This document shows, piece after piece, positions 1-11,341 of a stretch of DNA of 64,000 nucleotides (the stretch's first letter is position 1; each line of letters opens with the position of its first letter). Under the pieces are notes generated by a model. It had not been told where the DNA came from, did not search any database, and worked only from the letters and a program-made list of their open reading frames with translations. Location: assembly GCA_021234155.1 (NCBI GenBank), contig JAJEKV010000051.1, positions 3,593,370 to 3,657,369 on the forward strand, read 5' to 3'. This DNA comes from Isoetes taiwanensis. Its lineage: Eukaryota > Streptophyta > Lycopodiopsida > Isoetales > Isoetaceae. The translations under genes were made by a program, and so were the position numbers.

Positions 1-699
1 CCCAACAATGACAAGGAAATGCAGTTCTAAAAGAATGTGCTGCTTCGTGGATATGAAGTCACTCATTTTATTGATTACAAGAAATTTACGCGCGCCAAGG
101 CCGCCGGAACGCTTCTTCCAACCCTATCAATCAGACTTATGATATGTTCCGCTATATTATCTAGTTTGGAGATTTGTGATAGTTCAGCTTCCACACAGGG
201 GCATCCCTTTGAATTAGCGCAAACCAATAGATCTCAAAACAAAGGTCGCCACAGTATTTATTCTTTCATTCTTCCTACTACCTATCAACTTGGACAGATA
301 ATCAAGAACGCAAGTGTGAATTCGAACCTGTGTATAGCCATGCATTTTGCCGCTTCTACAAAAAGATCCTCCCAAGACATGTGGTCTGGAAAATGAAACG
401 TACATCCTATCATTCTCATAATATTTTACACTCATGCATCCTATCATTCTCATAATATTTTGCCACTTCATGCACCTGCCTTCCTGTAGGCTATTCCTCG
501 CCTCTGATTTAGTTATAATAGGGCATAACACCCTTGTTCCATGGTGTTATCCCTCTCATAGTGGTGGCTAACACATCATTCATTGATCGGGAATATTTTG
601 TAGAATTGCTTCAAGCAAAAAAGATTGAATGAGCAGATTAAAGAACGGAAAAAGAAATGAATCGAGAGAGGTTGGTGCAAAGAAGCAAAAGAAATATAC
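1..699. other. non-coding stretch, nothing recognised
   Basis: No homology-bearing reading frame, RNA gene or repeat structure is recognised here. The only local structure is a short repeated phrase (CATCCTATCATTCTCATAAT) near 405-455. Open frames of about 100 codons exist on both strands but have no recognisable motifs. Confidence 0.5.
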
Positions 700-1465
700 C
701 ATATCCGCTAGCATAGATCTTAAATTGGGAGGAGACATGAGTTAGAGCAATTTGAGCATTGATGGAGGGAAACCTGATGAAGCATTTGAGGCTATGCCCC
801 GATGAACTCTCCATTCTCTAAAGACCCTACCACCACCTTACTTTAACCTAGAGCTTCTCTGCCACTCTCTCTTTGGGCTCCTCATTAGCTCTTTTGATTG
901 CATTTAATCTCGAACGCTCCACAATCTTCCTTGGGAATAATTTAAATCAGACCAACCTTCCATTTCTCCAAAATATGCTTACGCACTTCTGTTTCATGCC
1001 TAAAGGCCAGCATAGCATGGGTACCCCAAAGCATATGTTTCCATGGTGGAATTCATCCAACATTCAGAACCTCCTACACATGCATGCTTCAAAACTTGCA
1101 GCTGAGGAGCCCAGGTTAAGTGACAAATGCCCTCGTTCTTTATATGAACCCCTTTAGCGATCTAAGAAACCCAGCAAATTCCTTAGGCAAGATCACCAAA
1201 TACCCAAACGAAAAGCGAATGGCTCTGAAGATTGCAATCCTTAGCTAGATTTTTCACTTTAGCTAGATTTTTCACTTGATCCATAGACATGGTCACATGG
1301 TTTCCAAATGAAATGTATATCACTGAATCTGTGAACTTTACAATCTAACCATTGGAAAAGCCCCCTCTGTTTTGGTCTTCATATGCAATAGCAGATCTCA
1401 AAGGCAGCGATGGTCCCTGTGCCAAGTAGTTATTGTGGCGTATAGATCTCATTATTTCAAACGCT
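700..1465 (-). pseudogene. UDP-glycosyltransferase (UGT) C-terminal half, broken
   Basis: Minus-strand translation gives several landmarks of plant family-1 glycosyltransferases, which move sugar from UDP-sugars to small molecules in the cytosol. Near 1329-1300 is SVIYISFGN followed by a T-M-S-x-x-Q-V-K-x-L-A helix. Near 1113-1070 is WAPQLQVLKHACVGG, the start of the PSPG nucleotide-sugar box. Near 1029-987 the frame-shifted remainder reads GVPMLCWPLGMKQ. Further down, around 960-870, are remnants of the segment after the PSPG box. Frames change at least twice, and TAG/TAA codons fall between the blocks (one lies between the linker at about 1430-1350 and the SFG block). The N-terminal acceptor-binding half is not recognised. 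The family assignment is strong; the limits are approximate. Confidence 0.8.
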
Positions 1466-1469
1466 CTCC

Positions 1470-3854
1470 TCAAGCTCCATCTCTTTCATTCTTGATATCA
1501 GGAAGAATTTGCCTCGCAAGCATGTTTTGTGATATTCATTACAAAAATCCTGAAAATAACCTATTTGAATATAATGAAAGTAATGTTTACCTATTTGCCC
1601 AAAGCTATCATTTGTTCCTTATGCTCTGCTCTATAATGTTTCAAGAAATGGGGCCTGCAAGAAAGCTAAAACAATCGTAAACATCTCAAGCAGTCGGCAC
1701 CCGACCATTAAATGCATACAAGAAAAACCTGGAATGGTTCAGCAGATGGTTCAACAAAATGGTTCAGCAGATGGTTTCAGATGCAAAAAAGGTTCAGCAA
1801 GAACCAATACAAGCGGTGATTATACAAGTCGGTGTACCAGTGTGATTTATATGATAAGAAAATTAAAATAAATGCTTACCTTATTCAATCAATGGGCAAA
1901 ATTGTAGCAGAAAAGGTTCGGATGGAGTTTGAACCCACCGGTCTGTGGAGTTCTACCGGTTGAAAAATGAAGAATATAAAAGAAGAATATGAAGCTCTAA
2001 AGAATGAAGACTATAAAAGAAAAGAATATGAAAAATGAAGCTCAAAAAATACAAACCGTGATTCTTTGGAAGAATCCCATGATTTGCTTTCGAGACAACC
2101 TATACCTACCGGCGTCAAGCCAGGATAAAAAATAGGTTCAAAACTCAAAAAACTTCAACATAAACTGGTTTACTTTTCGTCCCTTCTTTCTTTCTTTTCT
2201 TTTTTTCAAAGCCTATCCGCAGGAATGCCAATTGTGATTGCGGACCTGTGACCAACGAAAAATCGGAGAATGCGGGTTATGCAAGAAACACCCTCGTCAG
2301 AGCTTAAACCCATCGGCATCGACCAGCATACTTAGCATAAAAAATAGTAAAAACTTGAGCATAAAAGTAAGTAAAAACCGAAGTTCGGAGTCAAAACTGC
2401 ATAAAACCCAGTCGGACGCCGACCAGCTTCAATCACCGTTGGCCTGCCATTTCGTTTCCTTTCTTGCGTTTTCGCTTCCTTACGCTTTTTTTTCTTCCTT
2501 CATTTCCTTCCCACGCTTTTTTTTTGTTACATTATTTCTTGGTAAATAGTATAAGTCAATCATTCCAAAATGATAAATACCGTTCATACCTATAATATAG
2601 GTATGGTAAATAGAAAAGAACATGTTGCCTATAATCGATCCACATTAAAAATGTAACGTTTAACATTAATAAAAAATGTTAAACATGTATGGTGCCTATG
2701 GTTTGAACAAGGTTAACAATGTTAGCGGTCCATTCTTTCAGTTTGTTCCTTCATGGAAAGTGGCGTCCAAGAAGAGGGTGGGGGAAGAGAACAGAAATGA
2801 CAATGCCTTTATGACAATGCCTTTCGTGGGTGGAATTTGCAATCTAGAGAGCAAAGCTTTGGCATCCTTCTTTCACTTCCCAATAGATGCCTTGTGTGTT
2901 GTTCAAAATGGATATGGTCTACAATGTCTTTCCAATGTGTTGGAAAAAGAATGCAAGAATGATGCAGGCACCATTGTTACAAGATCGGCCGATGGTATGG
3001 TAACACGATGATTGTGTATGGTGGCCCGTTACCGAGATAAGCCCACTAGAATAATAAATTTAGAATCATCTTCTTCATCCATGATTCAATGAAAAGGGTA
3101 CAACTCAACCTTCACAAAGATGTTGCTTAATTAGTAATAAAGCAAGCTAAAAAGAATCTTGCAGATGGAAGTGAAGGAACCTAGGAAGCTTGTTTGTTTG
3201 CCACCACTATGATGGCAGAATTGTGTTTGAATTACCACAGCCAACAAGAAGCGGGGGGTAGTATGAGGGAATGCAAAATCAAAATCCACATCCATATCTT
3301 GAACAACTTACAATCACACTAACACTCACACTTGAAGGTACTTGAAGGAACCGTGAGACTTGCATATTGTGGTGGCTACCTTCAATGTCAATCCGTAATG
3401 TTGTGATTACTTTTTAGTAAAGGTGAGCATAATTCCTTGCATTGGAGTGGTAGTATTCATGTTAGACCGGATGTTGGTCCTATATGCACATGGCTCAGAT
3501 CACTTGTGCATCTTGCCAAAAGAATGGAAACCACATTTATATCATTATGCAATGCTATGATATACTATTGTCTTCCAAAGTGTACCCATGGATACAAGAC
3601 TTGTCATACAATTCCCATCCAATTAGACTATGAGCAAGTTTTGTGTCAATATGAGCAAGTTGTAGTTCTATAATTTGTTTGTCTTTCTTATTAGTATCGA
3701 AATGTGAAAAAAGAACAAAATGCCCAAACAAAGCCTCTAGAAAAATTTGCACCCTCCCGATATAAGGTGTCAAATAGAGTTTTCACAACATTTGAGAAGG
3801 TGGAAATATCTTGAAGATACATATGTTTTAAAGGGCTTGAAGAGCTACCTCAAG
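1470..3854. other. non-coding, with short internal repeats
   Basis: No gene is recognised. Short tandem phrases are visible: GGTTCAGCAGATGG-type units around 1735-1800, and AAGAATATRAAAGAA-type units around 1965-2045. A 111-codon plus-strand frame at 2676-3011 has no motif I can name and is not supported as a gene. Confidence 0.45.

Positions 3855-3884
<30 letters not shown>
3855..3884 (+). repeat. poly(A) tract, 30 A
   Basis: An uninterrupted run of 30 adenines lies just upstream of the copia gag remnant. It could be a slippage tract or the tail of a retroposed sequence. No target-site duplication was found around it. Confidence 0.9.
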
Positions 3885-3885
<1 letters not shown>

Positions 3886-3962
3886 AATTGGACCGAAACC
3901 ATTGAAGTTCGCTTTGGAGCTGCAGATTATCTTCACAGTTAAGAGCCCCAAACAGCAAGTAG

Positions 3963-4428
3963 TTGCAGCAGGAGGAAAAAATGGAGGAAGACGATATGAT
4001 TCTTATTCTGTTATCTGCCATGGAGACCTCCTATTCTCAACAAGTGGTTAGTATTCAAACTCAAAAGGGAGTGGCCAGACCTTCCATGATCTTCAAAAAC
4101 TGTGCTCCTGATGCTGAACTTCAACAATCAAGAAATTCTAAGCAAGTACAAATTAATTATGCTAAAGCCAATCAAGATAAAGGAAAGCTGAATGCAGACA
4201 CCAAATCCAGCTTATCATGGCTGAGAGAAGAGCCAGGTTACTTCTTTGGCATGTGGGATTACAAGGGCACTATAAGTCAAATGCAAAGCCTATAAACAGT
4301 TGAAAGATAGGCCTGCGGCTTCTAGCAGGAGTGAACCTTCTAGTAGGAGTGAACCTTCTAGTAGAGGTGAACCGCTCAGGCATCTCAGGAGTTGCTTTAT
4401 CAGAGCATTCAGTGATTTAATACCTTAA
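3963..4428 (+). pseudogene. gag: copia gag remnant
   Basis: The frame from 3963 has the spacing of a copia gag helix (D-D-M-I-L-I-L-L-S-A-M, then S-V/I-Q-T-Q about 20 residues on). Near 4240-4290 a degraded zinc knuckle is visible, with G-H/T and W-D-Y-K-G around the expected CX2CX4HX4C, but most cysteines are lost. A second frame from about 4310 encodes three copies of a six-residue S/R/E/P unit and then stops at 4426-4428. Gag would package the element RNA in the cytoplasm. Frameshifts exclude a working protein. Confidence 0.65.
4320..4373 (+). repeat. 3 x 18-bp tandem repeat inside gag
   Basis: Three contiguous 18-bp units (TTCTAGYAGGAGTGAACC type) occupy 4320-4337, 4338-4355 and 4356-4373, with one to three differences between units. 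Because 18 is divisible by three, the repeat stays in frame and encodes S-S-R-S-E-P, S-S-R-S-E-P, S-S-R-G-E-P. Confidence 0.9.
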
Positions 4429-4573
4429 TGTGGCTTCAGATCAGCATCTATCTCCTAGTTTGAAATATCTCTCATGGACTCTTTAAGCTTCTCAACATCT
4501 TGCCACATCTCCAGCACTTCTTGTCAATGCTCGATGATACCTCCTTTCGTGTGACAGTTGGAAATGGAGCAGT

Positions 4574-5808
4574 GTGTCAATCAAGCTAAAGGCATTATTC
4601 ATCTTGAACAAGCACATGGAACCTGCCCAATTACAGAAGTATTTCATGTTCCAGATGCAAGGGCAAACTTACTATCGGGTCTCTACTTTTGATAAGCAAG
4701 GTAAGCATGTTATATTTGGTAATGGGCAAATGTATCTTCTGATATTAGTCATGGACGCTAATAAAGCGCCGAGCACCTTGGAGTAAGAATACAGGCCACA
4801 TGAATGCGGGTGGTCTATACACGGTTGATGGCAGACCACAAGTCACTTTACACCTATTTCTCGGCGGCGACTCCAACTTGGAAACCTTATGGCATAACGC
4901 TTTGGACATGTTGGAGGCAGGGCCATTGGTGAATTATCACGCTTTGGGAATGGTGCATGGCTTACCCAAATTGAAGAGTACATCCTTAGCGTGTCATGCA
5001 TGTCATTAGGTAAAGCAACCTCAGCAACCATATCCTCCACAAGCTGAATTTCGAGCTACCAGCCAGTTCTAGAATTACTCCACATGGATCTTTGTTACAT
5101 GCCCACACTTTCTATGGGAGGAGCTCACTGGTTCTTCACTATTGTGGATGACTATAGTAGGTTCACTTGGGTTCTTTGTGTCAAAAAACAAAGGATCAAG
5201 CATTTCTCAAGTTCAAAGAATTTCATGTCTATGTTGAGGCAGAATTTCACACATGCCTTAAGGCTGTCAGGACAGATAATGGAACCGAATTTGTCAATAA
5301 ACAGTTCAATGACTATTTTACTTAGTCATAAGATCAGGAAGAGAGCTAACAGTCCCCTATGCTCATGCCCAAAATGGGGTGGCAGAAAGAAAGAATCACA
5401 GCATTACAAAACCTTGTTAGATCCATGCTCATTCATAAAGAATTACCAGCATATTTTTGGGAGAGGCAGTGGTTACAGCAGCCTATTTGGCTAACAGGGG
5501 TCCTACACTAGCCAACCCTCATGGAACTCCTTATGAACTTCATATGGGAGGGAAACCAAATGTAGATAATCACGGGTTTTTTTGGCAGCTTGGCATATGC
5601 TGCCATTCCACAAGAAAAGCTTCAAAAGCTTGGAAAGTTAGCAAACAGGGCTGTTAAATGCATTTTCATAGGGTATCCTATAAGTCAAAAAGGATGGAAG
5701 TTGTATAATCCAAAAACAAAGCAAGTCTTCATTTCTAGAAGTGTTGACTTTGTCGAAAGTGCCTCCTATTATGATGAGGAACCAATTGGGGAGCTGCCTT
5801 CAATCTGA
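4574..5808 (+). pseudogene. copia GAG-pre-integrase and integrase remnants
   Basis: Pieces in shifting frames match copia integrase. VSTFDKQGKHVIFGNG (near 4678-4725) leads into the GAG-pre-integrase region. T-L-W-H-N-A-L (about 4885) and C-H-A-C-H (about 4995-5008) are remnants of the HHCC zinc-binding site. TIVDDYSRFTWV (near 5138-5173) carries the first catalytic Asp. A frame-shifted R-T-D-N-G-T-E-F (5268-5292) carries the second. A-Y-L-A-N-R-G-P (from about 5484) and the C-F-I-G-Y-P-type C-terminal block (5660-5808) follow. Integrase joins element cDNA to chromosomal DNA. At least four frame changes are needed to connect these parts. Confidence 0.85.
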
Positions 5809-6252
5809 AAAATGCTTCAACACCTCTTTCAACACAGGAATCATTTGGACACAGATCCAACATCAACCATCACAAGTGCTCATGAAGAAACAATGTCTGG
5901 ATACAGATTCTGTTTCAGCTGATGGAGAAAGCAGAATTACAGTCACCCCGTGATCATTCTAATGTGGAGAATGCCTCATTAGATGATGCTTACAGATTAT
6001 GGGGAGACATATGACCTTCATGAACCTGACATTGCATGAAGTTGATGCTAACACCATATTAGAAAGCACTGCTCCCTGCTCCTGTGCTCAGAAGATCAGC
6101 AAGGCTGCAGTCCAAACAAGCACATGTTCGCGAACCAGCCCATTGCAACTATGCTCTCATGACTCAAATTATGGATACCACAGATCCTGCCACATACCAG
6201 GAGGCAGCAGCAAGCCCAGTGTGGCAAAAAGCCATGAAAGACTAAATATGAC

Positions 6253-7050
6253 ATGCTCATTAAACAAGATGCGTGGCAGTTTGTTCCCAAAACAGTACAT
6301 CAACATGTCATTGGGAATAAATGGGTCTTTAGGACCAAATATAACTCTGATGGAAACATAGCCAAGCATAAGGCCAGACTTGTGGCTAAGGGATATGCCC
6401 AAGAATTTGGCATTGACTATACTGATGTCTTTGCTCCTGTGGCAAGAATGCCAACAATCAGGGCCGTTATTGCATTAGCTGCTAGCAGAGGATGGCCCAT
6501 TTATCAGCTAGATTTTAAAAAGTGCTTTCCTCAATGGTGACCTGCAGGAAACCATTTTTATGGAGCAACCACATGGCTTTATCAAACCAGGTGAGCAAAC
6601 ACTTGTTTGTAAACTCCGTAAGAGTTTGTATGGGCTAAGACAAGCACCACGGTGCTGGCATAAGAAAATCAATGGATTTTACTGAAATTAGGCTTCAAAA
6701 GATCTAGGGCAGATCCTAGTCTCTATTATAAGCAAGCTCATGACAAGATATGCATTCTTGTTCTATATGTGGATGATTCCATCATAACAGGGATCAGCTC
6801 ATCTTATTTCTGATTTGAAAGTGCAACTCAACAAGTCGTTTAAAATCACAGACCTAGGACTTTTGCACTACTGCCTAGGAGTTGAGGTATGGCAAAAGAT
6901 ACATCTATCATGATCAGTCAAACCAAATACATTAAGGAAGTCTTGAACAGATTTCATATGGAAGACTCAAGCCAGTTCCTGCTCCCATATGAACCAGGCA
7001 TCAGACTTTACCTTAGATCTTGATGGAGAACCGTGACACCACTTTATTTG
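6253..7050 (+). pseudogene. copia reverse transcriptase remnant
   Basis: The frame 6253-6540 reads through the copia RT start: A-W-x-F-V-P-K, N-K-W-V-F-R-T-K-Y, then H-K-A-R-L-V-A-K-G-Y-A-Q and T-D-V-F-A-P-V-A-R, ending near Y-Q-L-D-F-K-K. After a frameshift it continues with K-S-L-Y-G-L-R-Q-A-P-R-C-W-H (about 6615-6660). The catalytic V-L-Y-V-D-D-S block lies at 6757-6780. An in-frame stop after K-I-N-G-F-Y and another frameshift before 7055 show the gene is dead. Confidence 0.9.
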
Positions 7051-7054
7051 CCAA

Positions 7055-7705
7055 TTGGTTGGTTCTCTCATTTACTCCACTATTACAAGGCCTGATATTG
7101 TATTTGCAGTTGGGCAGGTTAGCAAATACATGCAACATCCTAAGAGGACTCATTGGATGGCAGCCAAGAGGATTCTAGCATACTTGAAAGGTACAATGTT
7201 TGGGGATTTCTTATTTTCGGAAATCAATCTCCCATGCTGTCCTTTTACACAGATGCAGACTTTGCATCTCATGATTATGAGACTAGAAAGTCTACTACAG
7301 GGTTTCTTTCATTTTTGGACAGAGTCAATAATGTGGTCATCGAAAAAAGCAAACCACTGTCAGCCTCAGCACCACAGAAGCAGAATTGAAAGCCATGTGC
7401 ACTGGATTTCAAGAAATTTTATGGATGCTCAATCTCTTTCAAGACTTGGGAGTGTCAATAAAGGCAGCCACACTATTAGTGGATAACTCTGGTGCTATAG
7501 CATTGACAAAGACCAGAAGTATCATCCCTTAACAAAGCATTTGGATACTCAGCTATGTTTCATGAGAGAGCAGCTTGACACTACCATGATCAATCTGCAA
7601 TTTTGTGCTACACGAAAACAATTGGCTGATGGGATCACTAAGCCTTTGGTTGGAATCAAACTCAAGCAGATGAAGCAGGCTCTAAGACTGCAGCTAGGCA
7701 CTTAA
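7055..7705 (+). pseudogene. copia RT connection and RNase H remnant
   Basis: 7055-7190 encodes V-G-S-L-I-Y-S-T-I-T-R-P-D-I-V-F-A-V-G, the canonical segment between copia RT and RNase H. The Y-T-D-A-D-F-A-S block near 7240-7270 carries the first RNase H acidic residues. A-S-T-T-E-A-E-L-K-A (about 7365-7395) and the L-V-D-N-S-G-A-I-A-L block (about 7476-7505) carry the next ones. K-Q-L-A-D-G-I-T-K-P-L (7617-7650) is the usual copia C-terminus, with a stop just after 7700. A frameshift near 7240 and a stop near 7530 interrupt it. Confidence 0.88.
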
Positions 7706-7771
7706 GTGTGCTTTATTTGTTCTCTCTTTACAATTTTTGTTCTGTGTGTTAGGGTTCAGTTTCAGGACGGG

Positions 7772-7975
7772 TATTAGAGTTAGAAACTGACCTAACCCTA
7801 ACCTATGACCTAACCCTAACCTATGACGTGGTGGCCCATCTATGCCATCTACTATATAGCTAGGCTTGTTCTCCTTTTTCGTTACTTCAATAGAGCGTCT
7901 TCTTCTCTTCTTCTTGTTTCACTTTCACACATATGCTGCTGACTCATCCTCATTGCTGACTGTACATAGTCTGAC
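7772..7975 (+). mobile_element. copia 3' LTR (end approximate)
   Basis: The sequence TATTAGAGTTAGAAAC starts right after the purine-rich CAGGACGGG and closely resembles the LTR start of the short element at 9381 and 11342 (TATTAGAAGTTAGAAC). A TATA-like CTATATAGC lies near 7851. The 3' end is uncertain; a CA end near 7975 is only a guess, and no partner LTR is seen. Confidence 0.55.
7791..7826 (+). repeat. 2 x 18-bp telomere-like unit in the LTR
   Basis: CCTAACCCTAACCTATGA occurs twice in perfect tandem (7791-7808, 7809-7826). Each unit contains two overlapping CCTAA motifs, resembling the complement of plant telomere repeats. It lies 19 bp inside the copia 3' LTR. Confidence 0.9.
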
Positions 7976-8469
7976 ATGTCGAATCTTATCTGTCATATGA
8001 TTGTAGTTACTATAAAGGGGCTGCCGCAGCCTCATTACTAGTTAGTTCACTTTCTTCTGCTTGCTCGTTTTTTTGTGTTTCCTTCTAGATCTTTAAGGAC
8101 TTTCATAGCTCTCTTATCACTTTACACCTGGAAATCCGGGTCAGCGATAACTTATAAATTTTAGCATTCTTTGTGGGACTGGCTGTCCCATGCGAGGAAG
8201 TAGTCCTCAGGGCCAAGTTTATAGACAGTTTTGGACTAGCTACTGAAACACATTGTGGAAATTTTCCAGTATATCTGCTTGAACCATTGTTGGCTCTTAA
8301 CAATTGGAAGTCTAATTTAGGCACATCTTTAGGTTGTTTGTACAATAGACTTTTCATTTGTTTTTAGAAATATTGTTTTCGCCATATTGAGCTATTGGAG
8401 CTTTTATGATTCTGTGTAGACTCTAAGTTCTGGACTTGATGACTACCCCCGAGCATCACATCCAAGCAT

Positions 8470-8940
8470 GGATGAACGCCATCTAGATTTGCGCTGCTGA
8501 TGGTTTTAGCTGCTAAATGTATGGATCTGATAGCTCAAATTGTGGAAGCTCCATCTGAAGTAAGCTGGCTTGGTTGATTCCAGTCTAATGAGCTCTTGCA
8601 ACTTGAAATTTATCTCATCAAGCAATGCCTCTTATCAGGTATATCAGAAAAACAGCGGAAATGCTTTCTGATATAAAGCTTCTGAATGAGGTAATTTTAA
8701 TTGCTTTTGTTTTGAATTGTATAGAGTTTTTTTTTTTCCCACTGTTACAGTTTTGAAAAATCCATTTGCCATTTCGTATTATTGTTAATCAATTCTCCTT
8801 ATTTTATCTGATAGTTACACTATGACCATTCGAGGGGGCATTATTATGACTACGGCAATCACACGGAAAAGGTTGGCATTCTATACTTCAGCCCACAATC
8901 CTTTCCGTTTAAAGGTTATGGATCTTTTTTGTAAATAAAG
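8470..8940 (+). other. possible exon fragments of an unidentified gene
   Basis: Three short open stretches have plausible splice borders: one ending ...EAPSE before GTAAGCTGG near 8562, one ending ...DIKLLNE before GTAATTTTA near 8692, and one beginning after TATCTGATAG near 8813 with L-H-Y-D-H-S-R-G and running to a TAA near 8936. Residue composition looks protein-like, but I do not recognise the family and the exons may belong to different sources. Confidence 0.22.
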
Positions 8941-9380
8941 GAAGAAAAATTTCAATTTAAAGTATTACATGGAAGCATAGTGCCCTACCAGTTTTCTCGA
9001 GGAAGGACTAATTTCCTGGCGTGACTAAAAGACCAGGCTTAGCTTTGCATCTTTGGAGGATGAGCTGGACCCTTTTTTGGATGATGGATTAATTTCCTGA
9101 CCTGATAAAGACCAGGCTACCATTTTTTTGATGATGGATTTGGCAGTAAGCCATTACTCAAAATTTCATATGCTGCATAATGTCAAAATTCATATACTTG
9201 CCTGAAGAAAGTGAAAAGACAAAGACGGTTAAGGTGAAAATGTTGGTTGAAATTTACAGTACAAAGGAAGTTACAATCCCATCACAAAATGTATCAACAG
9301 ACTGAAAGACTTCTAGAGAACTGTTCACCTTTCTAGTTAGGCCCAGATTCCACTACAGCAGAAGTCTGGACGCTTGTTGG

Positions 9381-9619
9381 TATTAGAAGTTAGAACCTAC
9401 ATATGTGACGGTCATGTACATACGATGTACATATGCTTACATGTACATTTGTACAGCAGCTAGTCTTCCTTATTCAGCCAGCCTGCTGACATGGCATTGC
9501 ATCCGACCGTTGAATGCTTGTATGGAGGGCTAGTTTTGATGCCTGCGTCACAAGGGGGGCTGAATAAGGAAGGTGTCCCCTTTCCTTGGTCTATCTCTCA
9601 TCGATCATTCATTCTAACA
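9381..9619 (+). mobile_element. 5' LTR of the short element (239 bp)
   Basis: It starts TATTAGAAG and ends ATTCTAACA, so the two ends form a near-perfect short inverted repeat. Its middle differs completely from the 3' LTR and contains a foldback insert (9465-9572). The outer segments match the 3' LTR with few changes. Confidence 0.88.
9465..9572. mobile_element. 108-bp foldback (MITE-like) insert in the 5' LTR
   Basis: CTTCCTTATTCAGCC at 9465-9479 is the exact reverse complement of GGCTGAATAAGGAAG at 9558-9572, enclosing 78 bp. This block is absent from the 3' LTR, which instead has ~65 bp of unrelated sequence at the same place, so the difference is a replacement rather than a clean insertion. 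Confidence 0.75.
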
Positions 9620-9631
9620 TGGTATCAGAGC
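9620..9631 (+). promoter_or_regulatory. primer-binding site (initiator tRNA-Met type)
   Basis: TGGTATCAGAGC directly abuts the CA end of the 5' LTR. This is the well-known plant copia primer-binding site that pairs with the 3' part of initiator tRNA-Met to start minus-strand cDNA synthesis. Confidence 0.92.
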
Positions 9632-9943
9632 TCCAGGATTGAGAGATGGACATTTCAGCTTTAGATGCTGGAGAGTCTGGCCCGAAGTTTTAGGGGTCTT
9701 GTTGTTCTTGGCCAGATGAAAGGGCAGTCTTCAGATCTTGTTAAAAACTGACTGTAAAATCTTGTAACGAAGGCAGATCTGTTGAAGGAGAGCTGTTTCC
9801 CAGTCTAATGTACTTTTAGTTGATATCTTGTCCAGGTTAGTCTGTATTATGGCAGATTCAAGAGGATGTGTCATAAATTTTGCTGCAAAGGGGAAAGCTA
9901 GGGTATAAATCCATGGATTTTAATTGGAACTACTTGCAAAAAT

Positions 9944-10036
9944 CAAGAGGAGGTCTGAATCTAGTGTGCAAGTAGGCCATCAATTGATCTCAAGAGGAGA
10001 TCTGGATTTGGTGTGCAGAGAGCCACTGGTTGATCT
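9944..10036 (+). repeat. tandem duplication of ~47 bp
   Basis: CAAGAGGAGGTCTGAATC... (9944-9990) is followed directly by a diverged copy starting CAAGAGGAGATCTGGATT (9991-10036). Both end TTGATCT. It lies in the interior of the short LTR element. Confidence 0.85.
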
Positions 10037-11341
10037 CAAGGAGCAATGCAAGAGGGCGAAGATTCGTGAAGGATTTTTCAAGTTTACCATCTGCGTGAGG
10101 GGAACAGGGAGTTGGAAGGAAGGATCTGTTGACGTGTTTGAGAATGGGGTAGATCGGACCAGAATCTTTTCGGTCGGATCTGCAATTGCGAGAAGAGCTG
10201 GATAAGACCAAAATTTCAGCTCCATAATTTGAAGACCGAATACTTTTGGTTGAACTATATTGTGCAGCGTGAGACCGGAAATATATGCTCCTTTTGGAGC
10301 TATTTTGGCCGGACGGGCTATTTTGTGGCTTTACTCGACAATATCGAACTGGAGTTTACATGCAATAAGGCATCAGATGGTTTTCTGCTGATGGCTCGAG
10401 AGCAGACCCTTAGATGACCTAGTAGCAGAGAGCCAATCTTGCCGATGTCTTTGCAAGGAGAGCTTACAATGTTTTGACGGTGACTGCTGCACTGGATATT
10501 GGCTGACCATTATAGTATCAGGGAAATATTCTGATTGGTTCAGTAGATCACTGATGCTAGAGTATGAGGGAGCTAGGCTGTAAGGATCTTGGTGCAAGAG
10601 GCAACCATTGACCTTCTCAAGGCAGAAATATTCAGGATCTAGTGATGTAGAGTATGGGTGAGTACTCTACGGAATTCAGTTGCAACAAAATCATCTTATT
10701 GGACGTCTTCCTAGCAGATTTGCAGATGAGTAATGATCTCCTGAGGTTATAGAACCTGGATTGTTTGTTACAGCAGGTTTTATTGGCAGAGTTTATGGCA
10801 AGGGAGAGCTGCCATGTAGTGAGGCATTCATATTCTGTTTTGGCCAGAAACGAATGCATGCAGCAATTTCAAAGCAGAAGGGGGAAAAGCTTAGAAATGC
10901 AACAACACTAGATTTGCTGATGGACCAGAGAATGCTGATGGGCCAGAGATTTAAGGGCATAGTAGCTGTGAGTTTAGAATAGTTCCTCGTTTTAATTGAT
11001 GAATTATGTTCAGAGCACGGGTGGCATTCATACTTTGTTATCAGGAATTCTTTAGGCAGCTCGTTTAGCTTCAAGTTTCTGAGTTGGCAAAATCTTGTTA
11101 AGGAAGTTCTATCATTATGTCAAACATCTGGTGCTACAGCGGGCGAAGAACAGGTGCTGCTTTGAAAAGTTGGAAATGGTTGCTTCAGAATGGTTCAGCA
11201 CGTAATCCCAGGGAGAGTTTGAACTTTAGAAGCATATGAAGTTTCACTCCAGGGAGAGCATATGGCGATATACTTTATGCAAACCTGAATTGAAGATGTA
11301 TATGTGGTGGTGGTAACTCACATATATAGGTTCAGGGAGAG

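Larger units (their letters stand above)
3900..7975 (+). mobile_element. Ty1/copia LTR retrotransposon, 5'-truncated and decayed
   Basis: The coding order gag, GAG-pre-integrase, integrase, reverse transcriptase, RNase H is the Ty1/copia order (integrase before RT). Each domain is present on the plus strand but split by frameshifts and stops, so the copy is not functional. An LTR-like sequence starting TATTAGAG follows the RNase H end near 7772, just after a short purine-rich stretch (CAGGACGGG). No copy of this LTR is visible upstream of gag; a poly(A) tract lies there instead, so the 5' LTR is lost or outside recognition. The 3' limit is approximate. Confidence 0.9.

Noticed and set aside
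37-531. Overlapping 105-119-codon frames on both strands at the window start
   Set aside because: No motifs, mutual overlap, and composition like non-coding DNA.
2676-3011. 111-codon plus-strand frame
   Set aside because: Contains an internal echo (A-F-M-T-M-P-F) from a tandem DNA repeat and no recognised domain; insufficient to call a gene.
9924-10205. 93-codon frame inside the short LTR element as a gag gene
   Set aside because: Much of it comes from the 47-bp tandem duplication; no gag, protease or zinc-knuckle signature.
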